DNA of 64,000 nt from Ipomoea triloba (lineage: Eukaryota; Streptophyta; Magnoliopsida; Solanales; Convolvulaceae), in NCBI RefSeq assembly GCF_003576645.1, contig NC_044924.1, positions 3,783,934-3,847,933 of the forward strand. Reading direction: 5' to 3'. Every line of letters starts with the position of its first letter. Position 1 is the stretch's first letter. This document shows positions 1 through 13,938 of the stretch, one piece after another. Both the position numbers and the translations under genes were made by a program. Below the pieces are notes generated by a model, which was not told where the DNA came from, ran no database searches, and was given only the letters and a program-made list of their open reading frames with translations.

Positions 1-3000
1 TATGGAAAGGGGGTAATACTTTTACATTTTGGTTAAAAGTGTTAATGATCCGATTCATCTCACGGACAAATACCCATGAGACGGCATCATCCATGTGGGA
101 GTGTTAACCGGGACACCGGGTGCCACTAGATCACAATGTCTTTGGTTAATCGACTCAAACTAATAAAATCAATAGATACTTCATACGAAAAATCAAACTT
201 AAAACTTATAATTAGTGAATTTAACTAAGATTGTCCTACAAATACACAATTCTTAAAACTGCCGACCGATATGTTTTGAAATTATCAAAACAAAAAATGG
301 GAATTTAATAATTAAAAAAGAAAAAGAAAAAAGAAAAAGAAGAAGGAGAAAGTTACGTGAGAATCACCTATGCTTGCGTCACTTTTTCATGCTTAAAAAA
401 CGCTGCATCAATAAAGCAATCACGTGATAGGTCCTCCAGTCCAGCTTGTGTATTATTCCTCCTTCATCAACTCTTTTTACGTGAGAATAAAACAACTGCT
501 TTTCTATTCCCCCTCCGCCCTCCATCAATTTACGACTTTTCATACAAAGAGATAAATGGCTAAACGGTAAAATTTTCACTTTTTTTTTTAAATAAAAATT
601 ATCAGATTTTAGTAATTCATTAAGGTTAAAAAATAGTAAATAGTAGGTGTGAATATTGTAAATAGTTGCACTTATTTTTAAGTTATGAGTAATTTATTAT
701 GAATTATTATTTTATTAGAATAGAGACTTCAGAAAGAGGCATTAAATTAAAAAGCAACACATATGTGATTGTAGATAATAAACATAAACAAAATAATACT
801 AACAATGATCATCATCGTCCTCTTCTTTTAATTATTAAGAGACTCATTAACGAGAACTAGTTTTGTTCTATTCGACATACAACCACATAAAAGGTCGTTA
901 TATATGTATCACGACGATTGTCATTCGCATCTTCATGTTTTTATATTATGATCCACATGAAAAATTGGGTTCTTTGATTATGATAGATGTAGTTGGAATT
1001 GAACTTTATATCATTTTGTTATTAACTCATTAACACGTTATTAAATATTTATCTATACACAATAATGCAAATAAAAATTATAGTATTAATTTTTAGAATT
1101 GAAATCAAATGGCTCACATAAAGAAGGCATTCCTAACTATATATTAATAATTATGTGAAACATAATTCATCCTATTTAAAATCTATTAAAATATGATGTG
1201 TTGATATATATTAACTGATACAAATTGAAATAAACATACAAAATCTTATATATAATGCAAAATGAAATGAAAGTTATAAATTAAATCAATAAAAACAAAT
1301 TCATGGACTTCAATATGGTTTATGCTTAGAACTCTCTAATTTTTTGTTTTACATGAAAGTCCACAACACCTATCTAAATGTGCGCAATGATTCAATGAGT
1401 GAAGTTTATCTTTAAAGTCTTAGCTAACAAAGGATTCCGAAAAGATAAATCAGTCTAAATAATCTCTAATTAACAAGTTCACTCTCCGACCTATCCAGTT
1501 GAGGCGAAAACTAGGACTATTTCTAAATTTAAATTATGTGAAGTAATTTTTGTCACCATGCAAGTATTAAGTAATTAAACAAAATAAATAATGAAATCAC
1601 GTGATTACTACATCGGACCGCACGAGCTGATGGTTCAAAGTCGCAAGCAGACCAAAATAATAATAGTACAATGGTGCTAATAAAGTACTCTTAATCCTCT
1701 ACGGATTACTACTAATTTAATACTGAACCACATAATCCGCCATCGCACAGCTAATTGCTTGCTTAAAATAATTAGTATTAATTAATTATAATTAACCACG
1801 ATTAATTAGGAGACAGCTGGTTCTTAAACCATCACGTTCTTCCCAATTTTTTTTAGTGGAAAAACATTTTATGAATTAATTACATTATGAGAGGAAAAGA
1901 TGACATCTCTGTGCATTTTGGTGCTCAAGACATTGTAAAATTAAATAAAAAAATTTTAAAAAATGAAATAAGAACATTTTAAAAAGAAGAAAAATAATAA
2001 TATGTGTCATAATAATTTTTAATAAATAGTCATTAATTGGTTTCAGTTAATCGGTCTAAGGGTTGTGACTTGTGAGTGCGGTTAATCGGTCTCAAAATGG
2101 TTGTTTGACAAAAATGCAATTAGAGTGGTGGACTGCTCCAACCACTCCTATTCAAATTTTCATGGGAGCTAAAATGGTTTAATTACAATGTTTGTAATGT
2201 TTGGAACCATCATGTTCTTAATACCTAATATATACATTATTTTATATGGAGTATATATTTGTAATGCTTTTTAATGATTATTTATCATTTTAATCTCAAC
2301 ATTACCGACTTTATATCATATAACAAACTTAAATCAAGCATCATAACTTTTTTTTTTGAGAAGAAAGCATCATAACTTTTAGTATTAATCAAATTATTTA
2401 TAAGTTGATCAATCTCCTCGTAGCTTGACAAAATAAAAAAAAATTAAATAATATAAAATTTTGTGCAAGTATTATAGATTTTTATATAAACGCATCAAAT
2501 ATATTATCCTTATCTTTTATTCAATGATTACTTCTCCTATAATTGACTTTACCCATCAATACGATGGCAACTTGTGATTCATCATAAACGTAAAAAAAAA
2601 AAAATTATATATAGAATATTTCCATTTTTTAATTTTAATAATGAGTTCAAATTTTGATTACATACTTTCTTTCGTCCGTTATTCTTGGCCTTTTGGTTGG
2701 AAGATTGTATAGATTATACATTAGCACGCAACATATTCCCAGGAAAATTAATAATAAAAAACACCCACAATTATTACAATTAATGTTTTTATATACTTAA
2801 AAGAAAGAATACACTTGAATTACTTGCCGCATTCCTTTTCCCCTTTTTCTCGATCAGTGATTACAAGTTGACTATAGATAATTAGATATACCATAAATAA
2901 TTATGTTATTTTAAATAATAAAAAGTAAATTTAAATTACTCAAAAAAAGTAAAATATTTACAAAAATAGTTCATTCCATTAGAGGTCCATTATTATCTTA

Positions 3001-6000
3001 TTCGAGATTCAACACCAATCCAAATCCAAACCTCCTAGGAATCGAACTCTTACTATGTCACTAGAAATAAGTTTTTAGTAAATTAAAGTTTTTCATCCAC
3101 CCTAAAGCTCCTCACTTTATTCTTCTTTTATTTTTAATCCCAAACTTAAAAGGATCTCTGTCCCAGAGACTAGCGAATAAGGTAAATCATGGGATATGCA
3201 CAACTCTTCGACAGACTTTAAAATGTTTGTATACTAGTGTTCACAAGCATGCTAAATTTCAAATGCGCATGCTTATACACTAGTGTCGATTCAACCCGTA
3301 ATTTGTAATTGTTAGTAAGTAAAAATTTATGAATCAATTGAGTTATGCAGTTATGCTTTGGGACACCGTCACTTTATTCTATAAATACTAATAAACATTT
3401 TTATTATGATATTGTAAAATTTCATAAAAAAAATACAAGCAATATATTGAATTACTGATACGAAACCGCTTTAAGTGAGAATCAATCTCTATCCTCGTCC
3501 CTGTTTTGCCACTCCCTAGGCCCTAGGGTGGAAGGATGTGCAAATTCCTTAACCAATCAAATCCGAGGAATTGTGGAATAAACAAAACAAAAAACTCATT
3601 ACAGCATATGATGTTTTCTTTAACTGCACAATTATGTGGGAATGGGCATTACAAAACATGCATGTGAGGGTTGTAGTTTGAGGCTTTATAATGGCCTTAA
3701 TTAAATATATTAATATTAAATTGAATAGTATATAGTATATACATATAAAATATTTAGGGGCCAGTCTTTTCTAATGAATGCAATGGTGGTAAGGTGACTG
3801 TGCATTCATGTGAGGTCAATGGCCTTGGGCACCACAAGTGGGGCCAGCTTTAAATGTGTGTATTATCCTCAACTTAAAGTATTCCCTTTGATCCAAAAGG
3901 GTTTTTGCTTATGGGTCCTCGTGGAGCTAACATGATGCATGTAACCATGACAATTTCACTCAAATCTGACTGGAAATAATTTGATTTCTCATCCTAGCTA
4001 ATAGATCTAGATAGAGATAAAATTCAATGACAAGGTAGAGAGACTCCTCTTTTAATAGCCTCATGACTCTCATCTATAGTACAGAACTACAGACTACATA
4101 TTTTTTTCAAAGTTAAAAATTTAAATTTTGATTGGTTTTTATTGTATATGATATACTCATACGTTAATATTAAGAATTGTATATGTTTCGAGACAATTGT
4201 AATTTATAGTCGAGTTGATTTGACAATTAACTTTTATAACCCTAAGGTTAGTGATTTGAATCTCAATTGAAACTACCATATTTGACTTTCTTTATCATCT
4301 ATGGGCATAAACAAAAATAGGAAACAACTATAGCAAGGTGGGCGATAAATATGCCACATTCTCATTGCCATTCCTAGACGCATCTCACCTTTTCTTGAAC
4401 TCAATCTAAAAAGTTATTAATCACCAAATTTCTAATCTTTATTCTAATATATCATTTGGTTCAATTCAATTATTGTTTTCATGTGAAACAAATTAATTAT
4501 ATTGCTACAAAACATTAATGAGTTTTATAGAAAAAAATTATATTTTAATTTAAAATATTACACTACTTCTCATGTGAGACGCGCGTACTACTTTTACTCT
4601 GGAAATTACTAGAGGAAATAAATCGCATTATTTGTTTCAACTAGTTTAAATGTCTGGATCTTGCACCCTACAACTATTAGTAAAGTAAAATTTATGATCT
4701 TATTTTTTATTAGTTAACCTGTTGCGCTGTGACCTGGAACAATGAAAAGAGGTATATGAATGCATGCATGCGTATTTGAATGAAATTGAAGATTGAAGAT
4801 TGAAGTTGTAGAGGTCAAATGTTAGATAGATAGATGATGGTAATTGTGAAGAAGGATCTAGATGGTCCCTATTAATAAATCAAAACGATGCAAGTGTTGA
4901 AAGATACCTAACATTGACTAGTGATGGAAATAGATGCATGCAAGCAAAATTATTATGAGAGGAGTACAGTACAGGCCGGCAGGAGCTGATGAGTGAGGGG
5001 TCAATTTCAATTTCTCTACCACCTTAGCTTTCATTCAAGATACCAGTCGAGATTCACCTTATATTTTCCTTACTTTTATTATTCCATGGCTCATCACAAT
5101 GTCTTTGAATGCCTAATTTTATCCTATTTGGTTAAAAGTTTTTCGGATAGAGTTATTTTATGATGTTACTTATATTGAATGGTGTTTATGAATAGTCTGA
5201 TCTCACTTACTTGTAATCAAGTACAGAGAAGAAATTTAGGATGAGTGTGTAGCATTAATTTTATTATGAACTTAATATGGTAATCGAAAATGGGGAAATT
5301 ACAATACTAAAAAAAGGTTTGGGGATAAACTAAATGTCTTGTCCAAGAATCGGTGTTTTAGAACCAAACCTAATCAAGTAACGTTGAATTCAACAAAGAA
5401 AATTGTGCATATGATTGAAAGGATGGATGGGGGTTGTTAATTGAGGAGGAGATCAAATTAAGGGTGAAAAGCAAAGGGGAATTGGGATTGCCAAATCCCA
5501 AATCCCAAATCCCATTGTGATAAGATCAAAGTCTGGTTGGGGACAAAACAGTATACCAGAAAAATGGGAATTGACATCACCAAGAAAGGATAGCGTTGTC
5601 CTCCTCTGATCTGATAGATCTCTCTCTCCCTCTCACTCAAACATGGCGTTTATGATTTTCTGGTGTACCCTTCTCTCACAGAATGGACACTTAAAAGCTA
5701 TTGTCTCCCCAACTTCAAGAATCCCATGTTACTACTCACCACCTAACTTTTTTTTTTTTCATTGTCCCCATCCTTAACTAATCTCTCCCCAAGAATGACA
5801 ATTCTGGAGAGTGAGTGATCTGTCACTTTGCAACCTTAACCTGCTATATCCATAGTATCTGTATCCAATCAAATCACATCCCATCTCTCATCTCCCTTCA
5901 ACCAACACCACTCACCCTTTCACTCAGATCCAAACCTTCTATTTCTATCCTATCCATTGGTGCCGACTATACCAGATACAATCAGTAACGGTGTGGATGA

Positions 6001-6526
6001 GAAATATAAAAATTTTCAATTTTAGCACCGCTCTCGTGGATCAAAATTTACCTTGCAAGGTGAATCCAGATCTAAAATATATGATTACATACTGAGTGTT
6101 CACAATTTAAATTGTGAACATTCAGTATGTATTGGACACGAGTCTACCTTGCGGTGGATTTGCGTCCATGTTGTCCCAGCTTTTGGACCTCTTGTGAGCA
6201 TTTTCTTCCAAAACCCACCAACAATGGAGAGAAAGTATATATAAGCTAAGCCCTACTTATGAGCCCATAGCTATAGCCCAGAGACAACTTTGTTTCATTA
6301 AGAATCATAGTTCAAACTTCTTGGCCCATATTAGCTTCAAAGATCCATAATTGAAGTATATGTTAGTTAGTTACATACTTTAGGTCTAATCATAACATAT
6401 GAATGCATATTTTTGGGTACATATAAGATATGTATGCATTGCCATTGGAATGCATACAAATAACCAAAGAAAAATCTTCTTTTTTTGGGTGAAAGAATCA
6501 AAAGCAGAAATGATATATAGCACAGG
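1..6526. other. AT-rich intergenic region, no supported gene
   Basis: I find no convincing coding region in these 6.5 kb. Open frames are short, lack recognisable domains and do not join through splice sites. The sequence is AT-rich with many homopolymer runs. It contains one strong hairpin near 6084-6130, annotated separately. Degraded transposon remnants are likely but I could not assign them. A short-lived lncRNA or a small-RNA locus cannot be excluded from sequence alone. Confidence 0.6.
6084..6130. repeat. Long inverted repeat (hairpin), likely MITE core
   Basis: Two arms of about 23 bp are complementary with a single mismatch and meet almost without a loop at an AAATTT centre. The outer flanks are weakly complementary too, which suggests the core of a degraded foldback or MITE element. 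A small-RNA precursor is the alternative. It lies about 400 bp beyond the 3' end of the minus-strand HSF gene. Confidence 0.5.
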
Positions 6527-7661
6527 CTAGAGTTCAAGATTAACCACCACCACTTCCTCTTCCTCCAAACTTGTAGTCTTGGCAATCACATCTTCTGCTT
6601 CATCCATTAGCATCTTGGAGATCATTAGATCATCCAATTTCACTTCTTCCTTCTGCTGTTCCTCCTCCTCTTTGTCCTTCCCGGTTTCAGCACCAGAGCT
6701 CTTTGAACTCTCAGACGTATCCACTTCGATGATCTCGTCTTTTCCCTCCCCACTTTTCGACATTTCACCACTTCCCTGCAAATCCAATTTTTGCTCCTTT
6801 CTCTCCCTGACATACTTAAGCACCTCCTTCATCATCACTTTGTTCATGGCTTTTGCCAGCACTGTAAGCTCTTCTCTGGACTTAGTCTCCACCATTCTCA
6901 CATGGTTCTTGAAGGCACACATTTGGCTCTGCATGTCCTCTTGCATCTGTTTAAGCTTCTGCATTTCAGCAGTGATCATATTTTGGTCATCTCTCAAGAT
7001 CTCCAGTTCTTCCTTCATCTCATATTGGCATTCCAGGGAGCCTCTTTGAGCCATCTTTCTTAATTTATGATGCCGGCTCTTGATGTTCATCAGCAGATGC
7101 TTCTTCCCAGCTTGAAACCAGACATTCTCGTACTCCCATCTCTGCAACCCAATCTTCCTAAATCCCTGTGAAAATTGTAACATTAATACAGACATACAGC
7201 TAATTTACCAAATACATTTCTACAAACAGCTAATGTTATCAATTAGTCATACATTCTAACCCAATCAGCTGTCAGTTAACAGTCATTTACCAAATAGGGC
7301 CAGTGTTTATGTAAGTAAAATCAAATATGATATAGGAAGAACATGAACCTACATAGTTGTTGAGCTGGTAAATGAAGCTGGAAAAATTGCTGTGCCTGAA
7401 GAATCTTGGGAGAATATCTGAAGCAAGAATGAGATGATTCCAAACAATGAAGCTGTCCCCAGAATGGCTCCAAGAAATTATGTAGTTTGTGAGAGGATCA
7501 TCCACCATTTCATATGTCTTGATCAAGAAAGGCGGCGGGCTCGAGCCATGCAGTCCTCTCACCTTATTCTTCGAAGACGGCCAAACGCCATCACCTTCAC
7601 CACGACCACCACCACTAATTCCGCCTTCCCAGAGAGCAGAACCACCACCCATGTTGGCCAT
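6527..7661 (-). CDS. Heat shock factor-like transcription factor, atypical recognition helix
   Basis: Two exons (7353-7661, 7165-6527) join into about 315 residues. The intron falls inside the DNA-binding domain after the QLNNY motif, the conserved intron position of plant HSFs. The DBD runs from about residue 42 ([15 protein letters not shown]) to about 138. Next comes a long heptad-rich coiled coil at about 150-210 (HR-A/B, class A-like spacing), then an acidic, Ser/Glu-rich tail ending in VVVVNLEL. The oddity is at residue 98: family members have Arg in the recognition helix (SFVRQLN) and this protein has Tyr (SFIYQLN). HSFs normally trimerise and bind nGAAnnTTCn elements in the nucleus. 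This one may have altered or lost specificity. It is divergent from a second HSF at 8190. Its intron holds a MITE fragment. Confidence 0.9.
7197..7301. mobile_element. MITE fragment in HSF intron
   Basis: This 105-bp piece closely matches the end at 21384-21492 of a MITE that flanks the Harbinger element and, in reverse complement, the left part of the element at 23881-24169. The shared landmarks are CAGCTAATGTTATCAA, TCTAACCCAATC and the terminal CATTTACCAAA. Only one end is present. It lies wholly within the intron, next to the exon 2 acceptor. Confidence 0.6.
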
Positions 7662-8189
7662 GGCTTTTTACAGATTAGTATTTTGAATGTTGCCTTAGCT
7701 TGAAGCTTGGGAAGGCTCTTAAATTTGTAGAGGTTATGAACCAAGTGGCACAGCAATGGAATGGGAGTGAAATGTTCTAAAAAACTGGATTGATCATTAT
7801 CTAATCAAATCAGGACCTTTCAATTTTGGGTTCTTGAAATGCAGATTAATCCATGGTGTCCTATTTCTTCCTCTTTACACCTTTGTACTTCATAACATGC
7901 ATTGTGAGACATTCTTCTTTGTATTGTATCACACTATTGCCATCCCTCTAAATCTTGACCTTCCATTTATTTATCCTAACTATGTGGCTTAATTAATCCA
8001 AATCATAGTAATTTAAACAAATGTACCTTGATTCTATCTGTACATAAATGTCTGAGGCACACACAAAACATGTTGGACAAGGGTGATATCAAAGAAGAGT
8101 AAAAACTAAAAACCCCATTTTCATCTTTAACTAAAAAGTCCATATGACATTTCTTGAAAACAACTTTAAGTACTTACAGTTTTGCTGCC
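7662..8189. promoter_or_regulatory. Shared divergent promoter of the two HSF genes, with HSE-like dimers
   Basis: The start codons of the two HSF genes are 528 bp apart and point outward, so one short region must serve both. It contains two identical TTCTTGAA inverted dimers (TTC-nn-GAA), near 7831 and 8151. The second is about 32 bp upstream of the plus-strand ATG and so could lie in the 5' leader. These resemble minimal heat shock elements. Whether they work is inference; canonical HSEs usually have three or more units. Confidence 0.5.
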
Positions 8190-9338
8190 ATGGAAGCAGA
8201 ACAGAAGGGTGGGATTATAATACTTGATCTTGATAACAATCCCAGTGAGCCTAGTGGGAATGACAGTGGTGCTACAAAGGTTACTCTTCACAGTTACTCT
8301 GAGCTTAGTATTGGCGAATCGTCGCCATCTTCTCCTCCTCTTTCTGCTTCTTCATCTTCTTGCTTCAACAAGGAGAAGATGGAGGCGCCATTTGTGAGGA
8401 AGACTTATGACATGGTGAATAACCCCGAGACAGACTCCATTGTTTCCTGGAACTCGGATGGATCTCGCCTTGTCGTTTGGGATGTTCATAAGTTTGCTGC
8501 AGAAATCCTGCCCACCTTCTTTCGCCACAGCAATCCCTCGAGCTTTTTCTGCCAACTCAACTCATACGTAAGCCTCGTTATCATCAGAATTGAAGCATGT
8601 GCTCTATCTCAACTAAAAGCCTAAGCTGATAGTTGGACTGCACATTTATGTTTATATACTATTTATGCTCAACAATCAGCACATTCTGTTTTAATTTCTT
8701 GTTCTGGACTCAAATTCTGTCTGGGAATTCATCTGCAGGGCTTCAGGAAAGCGGATTGGGACAGATGGGAGTTCCAGCACCAATGGTTTCAGAGAGGGAA
8801 GAAGACTTGGCTCAATAAAATCAAGAGAAGAACTACCAGAAGTTCACAACGGGCACCAATCCCATTGCAGGATCAGCAGCAGCAGAAGCATCAATCCCCA
8901 CACGACGAAGAAACGAGTGGAGAGAAAGCAGAAGAGGAAATCAAAGAAATGTTGGACGAGCAAAACGGTATGAAAATGGAAATCAAACATCTCCAAGAAA
9001 ACCTAGTAATTCTGGCAAAGAAGTTAGCCTCCATCAGAGAAGCAGACACCCCAGATGTAAAGGGAAGAAAGCTGTTTCTGCTCATGGCACAAGATTTTCT
9101 TGAAAGTACAAAGGGCAAAATCCCAGTAGAAGAAGAATCACCAAATGCTATTCAGGAGAACAAGGAAAGCAACGATGTTTTAGCCCGAAGTGAAAGCCAT
9201 AAAAGATTGGAGAAGTTGGTGGAGGAAGGGGAAGACATTATGATCGGAATCGAGTATTTGCTGGAAGGGCCAGCTGATTGGGAGGATTATGTGAAGAAAC
9301 TTGAGGAGAAAGGAGCTGGTCTTAAAAGCAGGCCATGA
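8190..9338 (+). CDS. Heat shock factor-like transcription factor, atypical recognition helix
   Basis: Two exons (8190-8567, 8739-9338) give about 325 residues. I chose the ATG at 8190 (MEAEQKGG); the same frame is open a little further upstream but without another ATG. The DBD spans about residues 66-160, with the intron at the same position as in the divergent neighbour (QLNSY / [12 protein letters not shown]). A Gln-rich linker and a coiled coil (about 205-240) follow. At residue 121 the recognition-helix Arg of HSFs is Cys (SFFCQLN), and the preceding helix has Pro where Phe is usual (HSNPSSFF). The N-terminus has an LDLDNNP stretch resembling an EAR-like LxLxN motif, which is a weak similarity. 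The two genes are probably a diverged inverted duplicate pair. Whether it still binds heat shock elements is open. Confidence 0.88.
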
Positions 9339-10451
9339 AAAACATCATTACATTGATATACATATGTTCTTGTCCTGTTTCAAGACTATAATACATGCAT
9401 GTTAATATTTGCAGAATCTACACTGGCATGTCACTGCTTTCTGCAATACATGTCTAACCAATGATTAGCCATGGCTGCGTAGGAGCTACTCTATGTTTAT
9501 ATAACCAAAATGTTACAGAATCCAACTGTTAAGGATGTTTTGTTTAATGATCAAGGCGTGAATAGGACTTAATTCTCGTATCATTAATGATTTCACTTAG
9601 AAAAAAAAAGTGAACTTTTTCATAAACTTCAACACAACTTTTTGTGAAGTTCAACCACTTTTAGCTTTGCCTTCCTAACATTCACATTTGTTTCCCTTTC
9701 CTTTCACATGTCACAGCTCTCCAATCCCACCAAACTTTTGATTTATGGGAAAGCCAACCATTGTTACTTAAATGTGCCTTCTGAATGAAACCCATCGAGT
9801 GATTCTAACTTAACCCATTGTGTGATTCTAGCTGACAAAGATAAGGAGGTAATCTAGCTTAGGTTAATCATAACTAACAGACTCAAAATATAAAAGACTA
9901 ATAGACAACTCCTATAAGAAAACGAACATAACCTTGTGTTACCATGCCAATTGTCCTACTCATAATGTTTCTTCAATATTTGAGGATTCTGGGTGTTTGA
10001 AAATTCTTTGTTTTCGATTAGTTAAATGCTTCTTACTAAACGAATCGCATTCAGTTAGTATCACATGACATGATTTGATTCGGCAAGCTATCAGTTCAAG
10101 ACAATTATCGAATATAAAAGTTATATGATATTCCTTTCAAAAAAAAAAAAGTTATATGATATTTTACATAGCCACCGGTATATTCCCACATGCATGCCTC
10201 TTTCAACCACAAAGTTGCAATCCCACCCAAAGGGTAAAGGTTAGGAACCAAACTAAATCAAAAGAAAAAGAAATGGTAGCCCAATAAAGAGAGAATTTTT
10301 ATTAAAGATTTGAGGTATATTAGCAATATAAAGATTAAGTACATACAAGAGCAAATCTTTGGGAAGAACATACAAGAACGGACACCTGTTTTTGTGCAGC
10401 AAAATTAATCTGTTTTGTTAACTTGATTGATTAAAGATAATGGCCCCTAAT
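9339..10451. other. Intergenic spacer between HSF and membrane-protein genes
   Basis: This contains the 3' flanks of the HSF gene and of the minus-strand gene at 10452. A GTTATATGATAT motif next to an A-run is duplicated at about 10119-10162. I see no gene or intact mobile element. Confidence 0.5.
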
Positions 10452-11129
10452 CTAAACCTCATCATCACATAATAACCCGCCGTTCATAGTCGCCGGAGAA
10501 AGGTCGATCTCGATCAAATTATCCTCCTCTAAAACCTCGTTACCGCTCAGTTTAATCTCTATCAGCTCTTCTCTGTCCAACCCCTCCCACCGGAAACGGT
10601 CGTTTCCCGGCGACCCCCACTCCCCGTCCGACGAGCAGCTATCGGAATCCGTTTCCGGGTAGCATAACGACAGAGAAGCGTACCTCTCGATGGCCCCCAC
10701 ATCCGCATCCCTCTTCCCCATCAAAACGTCGTCGTCCTCCCCCTCCACCTCCTCGTACTCCTCCTGTATCACCTCCAGCGGCGCCCTCACGTTCCACTCG
10801 ACAAACGAATCCTCGTACATCGGGTTCGGGTCGACCCGACCCGGACCACCAACATCATTGCGACAATCACGCGGAGCTTGTAATGATGACGGTTGAACCG
10901 CAGGCTCGGCCTGGACCCGGTCCGAGGCGAACCGGGCGGTTCTGAGAGAGGACCGGAGGCGGAGGACGGAGAAGAAGAGAACCGAAGAGGAAACGAGGAG
11001 CGGAGAGAAGAGGATGAGGCGGCGGAAAGGGGAGGGGAAGTAGAGAAAGATGAGAGTGTAGAGTGCAACAATGGCGGAGACTAAAGGGTTGGAAGAAAAA
11101 GAGGAAATTGTTTGGCATAGCGAAGCCAT
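10452..11129 (-). CDS. Uncharacterised single-exon membrane-anchored plant protein
   Basis: A 225-residue uninterrupted frame starts at a good ATG (MASLCQTISSF). The coding stretch is markedly GC-richer than its surroundings, which supports a real gene. Two adjoining hydrophobic segments lie at about residues 15-58 (VSAIVALYTLIFLYF, then RRLILFSPLLVSSSVLFFS). An Arg-rich turn follows, then a long acidic cytosolic-type tail containing EEYEEVEGEDDD, CYPETDSDSCSSDGEWGSP and repeated ELIEIKLS / NLIEIDLS motifs. This is the layout of short plant transmembrane proteins of unknown function. I cannot assign a function. It is convergent with the plus-strand HSF, 1.1 kb away. Confidence 0.65.
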   Translation of the reverse strand: MASLCQTISSFSSNPLVSAIVALYTLIFLYFPSPFRRLILFSPLLVSSSVLFFSVLRLRSSLRTARFASDRVQAEPAVQPSSLQAPRDCRNDVGGPGRVDPNPMYEDSFVEWNVRAPLEVIQEEYEEVEGEDDDVLMGKRDADVGAIERYASLSLCYPETDSDSCSSDGEWGSPGNDRFRWEGLDREELIEIKLSGNEVLEEDNLIEIDLSPATMNGGLLCDDEV

Positions 11130-13901
11130 ACCATGAAAGAAAGCTAAGGAAGAAAGAAAAATAATGGAAAGAAGCCGAGAGCAGAGGGTTCCATCCGATG
11201 ATTACAAAACAACATTTCTACGCATGCCATGCATTCCTATGTATACTGTCCGGGTTACAGTTTTCGTGTCATTTCGGTCCCGACACTCGATAATTATACC
11301 TTTTTTTTTTCAAGAATTATATATATTTTATTATCATAATAGAAAACAAAATACTCGATATTATAATTAATATTTTGTGTACCTGTATTCTAAATTAATT
11401 TAAGAGGAAGTCCACATCTATTTATCTCCCGCGCACTATGAATCAAATTAAACTTTGTTGTTACAAAGTTAACTGTCTGACTAAATTGACAGAGTTGTCT
11501 TGTATATCAATTGAGGGTGTGCTTGTATGTATGTATGTATGTATGTGTATGTATATGTATATGTATGTGAATGGTAATGGTAATGGTAAAGGTAAAGGTG
11601 GGGTGGGGAGGGAACTTTTTTGGAATGGGGAAAAGGGGTATGGAATAAGGGAGTTGGGTGGATTTCTTTTTCATGCAAATTGATTGGTATCTCTGTCATT
11701 GTATTAACTCTAGCTTGAAACTTGCCCAAGTGGGTATTGAATGACGATTTAATGAAGCTCATAATTGCGTTGAAAGAATGTTAGACTTTAATTTTATTTT
11801 TTTATTTTTTGAAAAGCTTTTAGACTTTAATTTATTAGTACAGTGGATTAAGGTAATTATGGGGATACGTGTTAAATGATAATTAAAAAAATATGGTTGG
11901 GAAGGTAGCGGTTGTTATGCCATGGACTCGGCCTGGTTCAAAAAGGCGTGACACTGTCTAAATTTTTTTTTAAAAAATTGCTTCCTTCCTTGCCGTTTGT
12001 CTTCCGAATTCGTCTTAAATGACAATGTAGTATTAACCTCTCACTTAGGAGGATCACAATTATGCCGCTTGACCAAATGATGGTTGGAAAGGTAGCGTGA
12101 GAATATCAAGCTAAGGTATATGGATTTGTTGATTTCTTCGGAAAGGTTGAATTTTCAATATCAAGGGTTCTCACATTTCAGCCTGAATGAGCATGTGAAA
12201 TGATGTAAATCACAGTAACGGCAACTTAGTTGACATGGCTAAATACTGGGGCACACAAAGGATCTGCTCACTTTAGGTATAATCTCCACACTGCCGCTGT
12301 CAAGTTTTTAGCATTGATTTTTTCTCTTAAATACTGCCTACTAAACTAGACGAGTTAGCGAGTTACCCGTCAGTACTTGAGTTTAATTTGATCTGTTTGC
12401 ATAGCTCATTTTAACGTACACCCCATCTTTCTTTCTTTCTCTCTCTGTTCATCGGATCAAAGGTTTTTGTCCATTTACCTAAACATATTACATATATATA
12501 ATGCTATCTTGTCTTCTTCCCAGCAGCTTCAAGGAAGCACAACGTGGCCTGGCCTGGAGACGAGACTTCAATTAATACGTACAAGCAATGCAACTTATCC
12601 TCTTTGACTTTAAGTTTCACCCATCACCCTCAATAATTAATCATCTACGTACTAAGTATTATTGGACAACGACGTAAGATTCCTCTTCATTCGTATTTAT
12701 TTAATTATTATTATATGCTGTAAATAATTGAAGTATACTCGTACGTAGTTGCCATGCATGCAATGTATATATGTGTCTGAGGCTCTGCAAAAAGAAGCAA
12801 GGTGTCCCCATGCTATCCTAGACAACGCATTTATTATTGAAAACCAAACCAATGGCTACCAATTTCAATGTCATACTAATAAAATTAACACAAAATAATT
12901 AATACAAATAAATAGTATTGAACAGTTTACTATTGATTAGTTTTGTTAAATGATCAACAAGTCGAGTCTCCCATTCGCGAACATGGGAAATTATTTTTGA
13001 GTTTGGTTGTAGAGAAACGATAAATTATATAAATATCCACTGATTGAGATGATGAATTGCAACAAGTAGCAATTGGGGTCTACCACTATAACCTTGGCTT
13101 TGATTTGCCTGAAAATAATGCAGTTATGTCTAATATCTTCACTATATGTCCTATATATGCTTGCCATAAACAAATATATAGTGAATACCAACCCTACATT
13201 TGTAAGTCTCCCCAAACCAGCTCTATATATATCGAACATGCAATCCATGATTCTCATCATACATTTGTCGACTTATAATTTATTCATGATGATCTATCCA
13301 GCATCAGCCTCCGACATTTCATTCCTTGTGCCAATCTTCATATGACACATGAAAAAAGCAAGTATTATTATTGGCTTGCTTACTTAGCTTGTCCAATACT
13401 TGAAGATTTTTTATTTGCTGATCTGATATATGATGTTAATGTATGGCTGGTGATCAAACTCATTTCTTATACCTATTATGTACCCCTAGTTTTCCAGAAT
13501 CAGCACATCAAAGAGGTAGAATGAAGCAAACTCTCCTAAACTGCAACCATATAAAAAACTTTAACAGTACGTTTGGTTTACAGAATAATTTTAAGAGAAA
13601 AAGAAGCCTATTCCAACAAGAATAAAATAGATAAAAAAAATAGAATAATCATTCAATTATATTGTTTGGTTCGTGGAAGAAATAGATTTATGAATTATAT
13701 TATACTGTTTGGTATAAAATTACCCTTGACACTGCTAATAACAACAACAACATTGCTACACTCCCTACATTTACCACTCACACAAACTCATTCTATGATT
13801 CAGCATTTTGTAGTGAATTGAAATTTGAAAAAAAAAAAAAAAACCCATCATGGTGTAAAAAAAATTATGTAATTTTTGTAATAAGGGTGAGAAACATTTC
13901 C

Positions 13902-13938
<37 letters not shown>
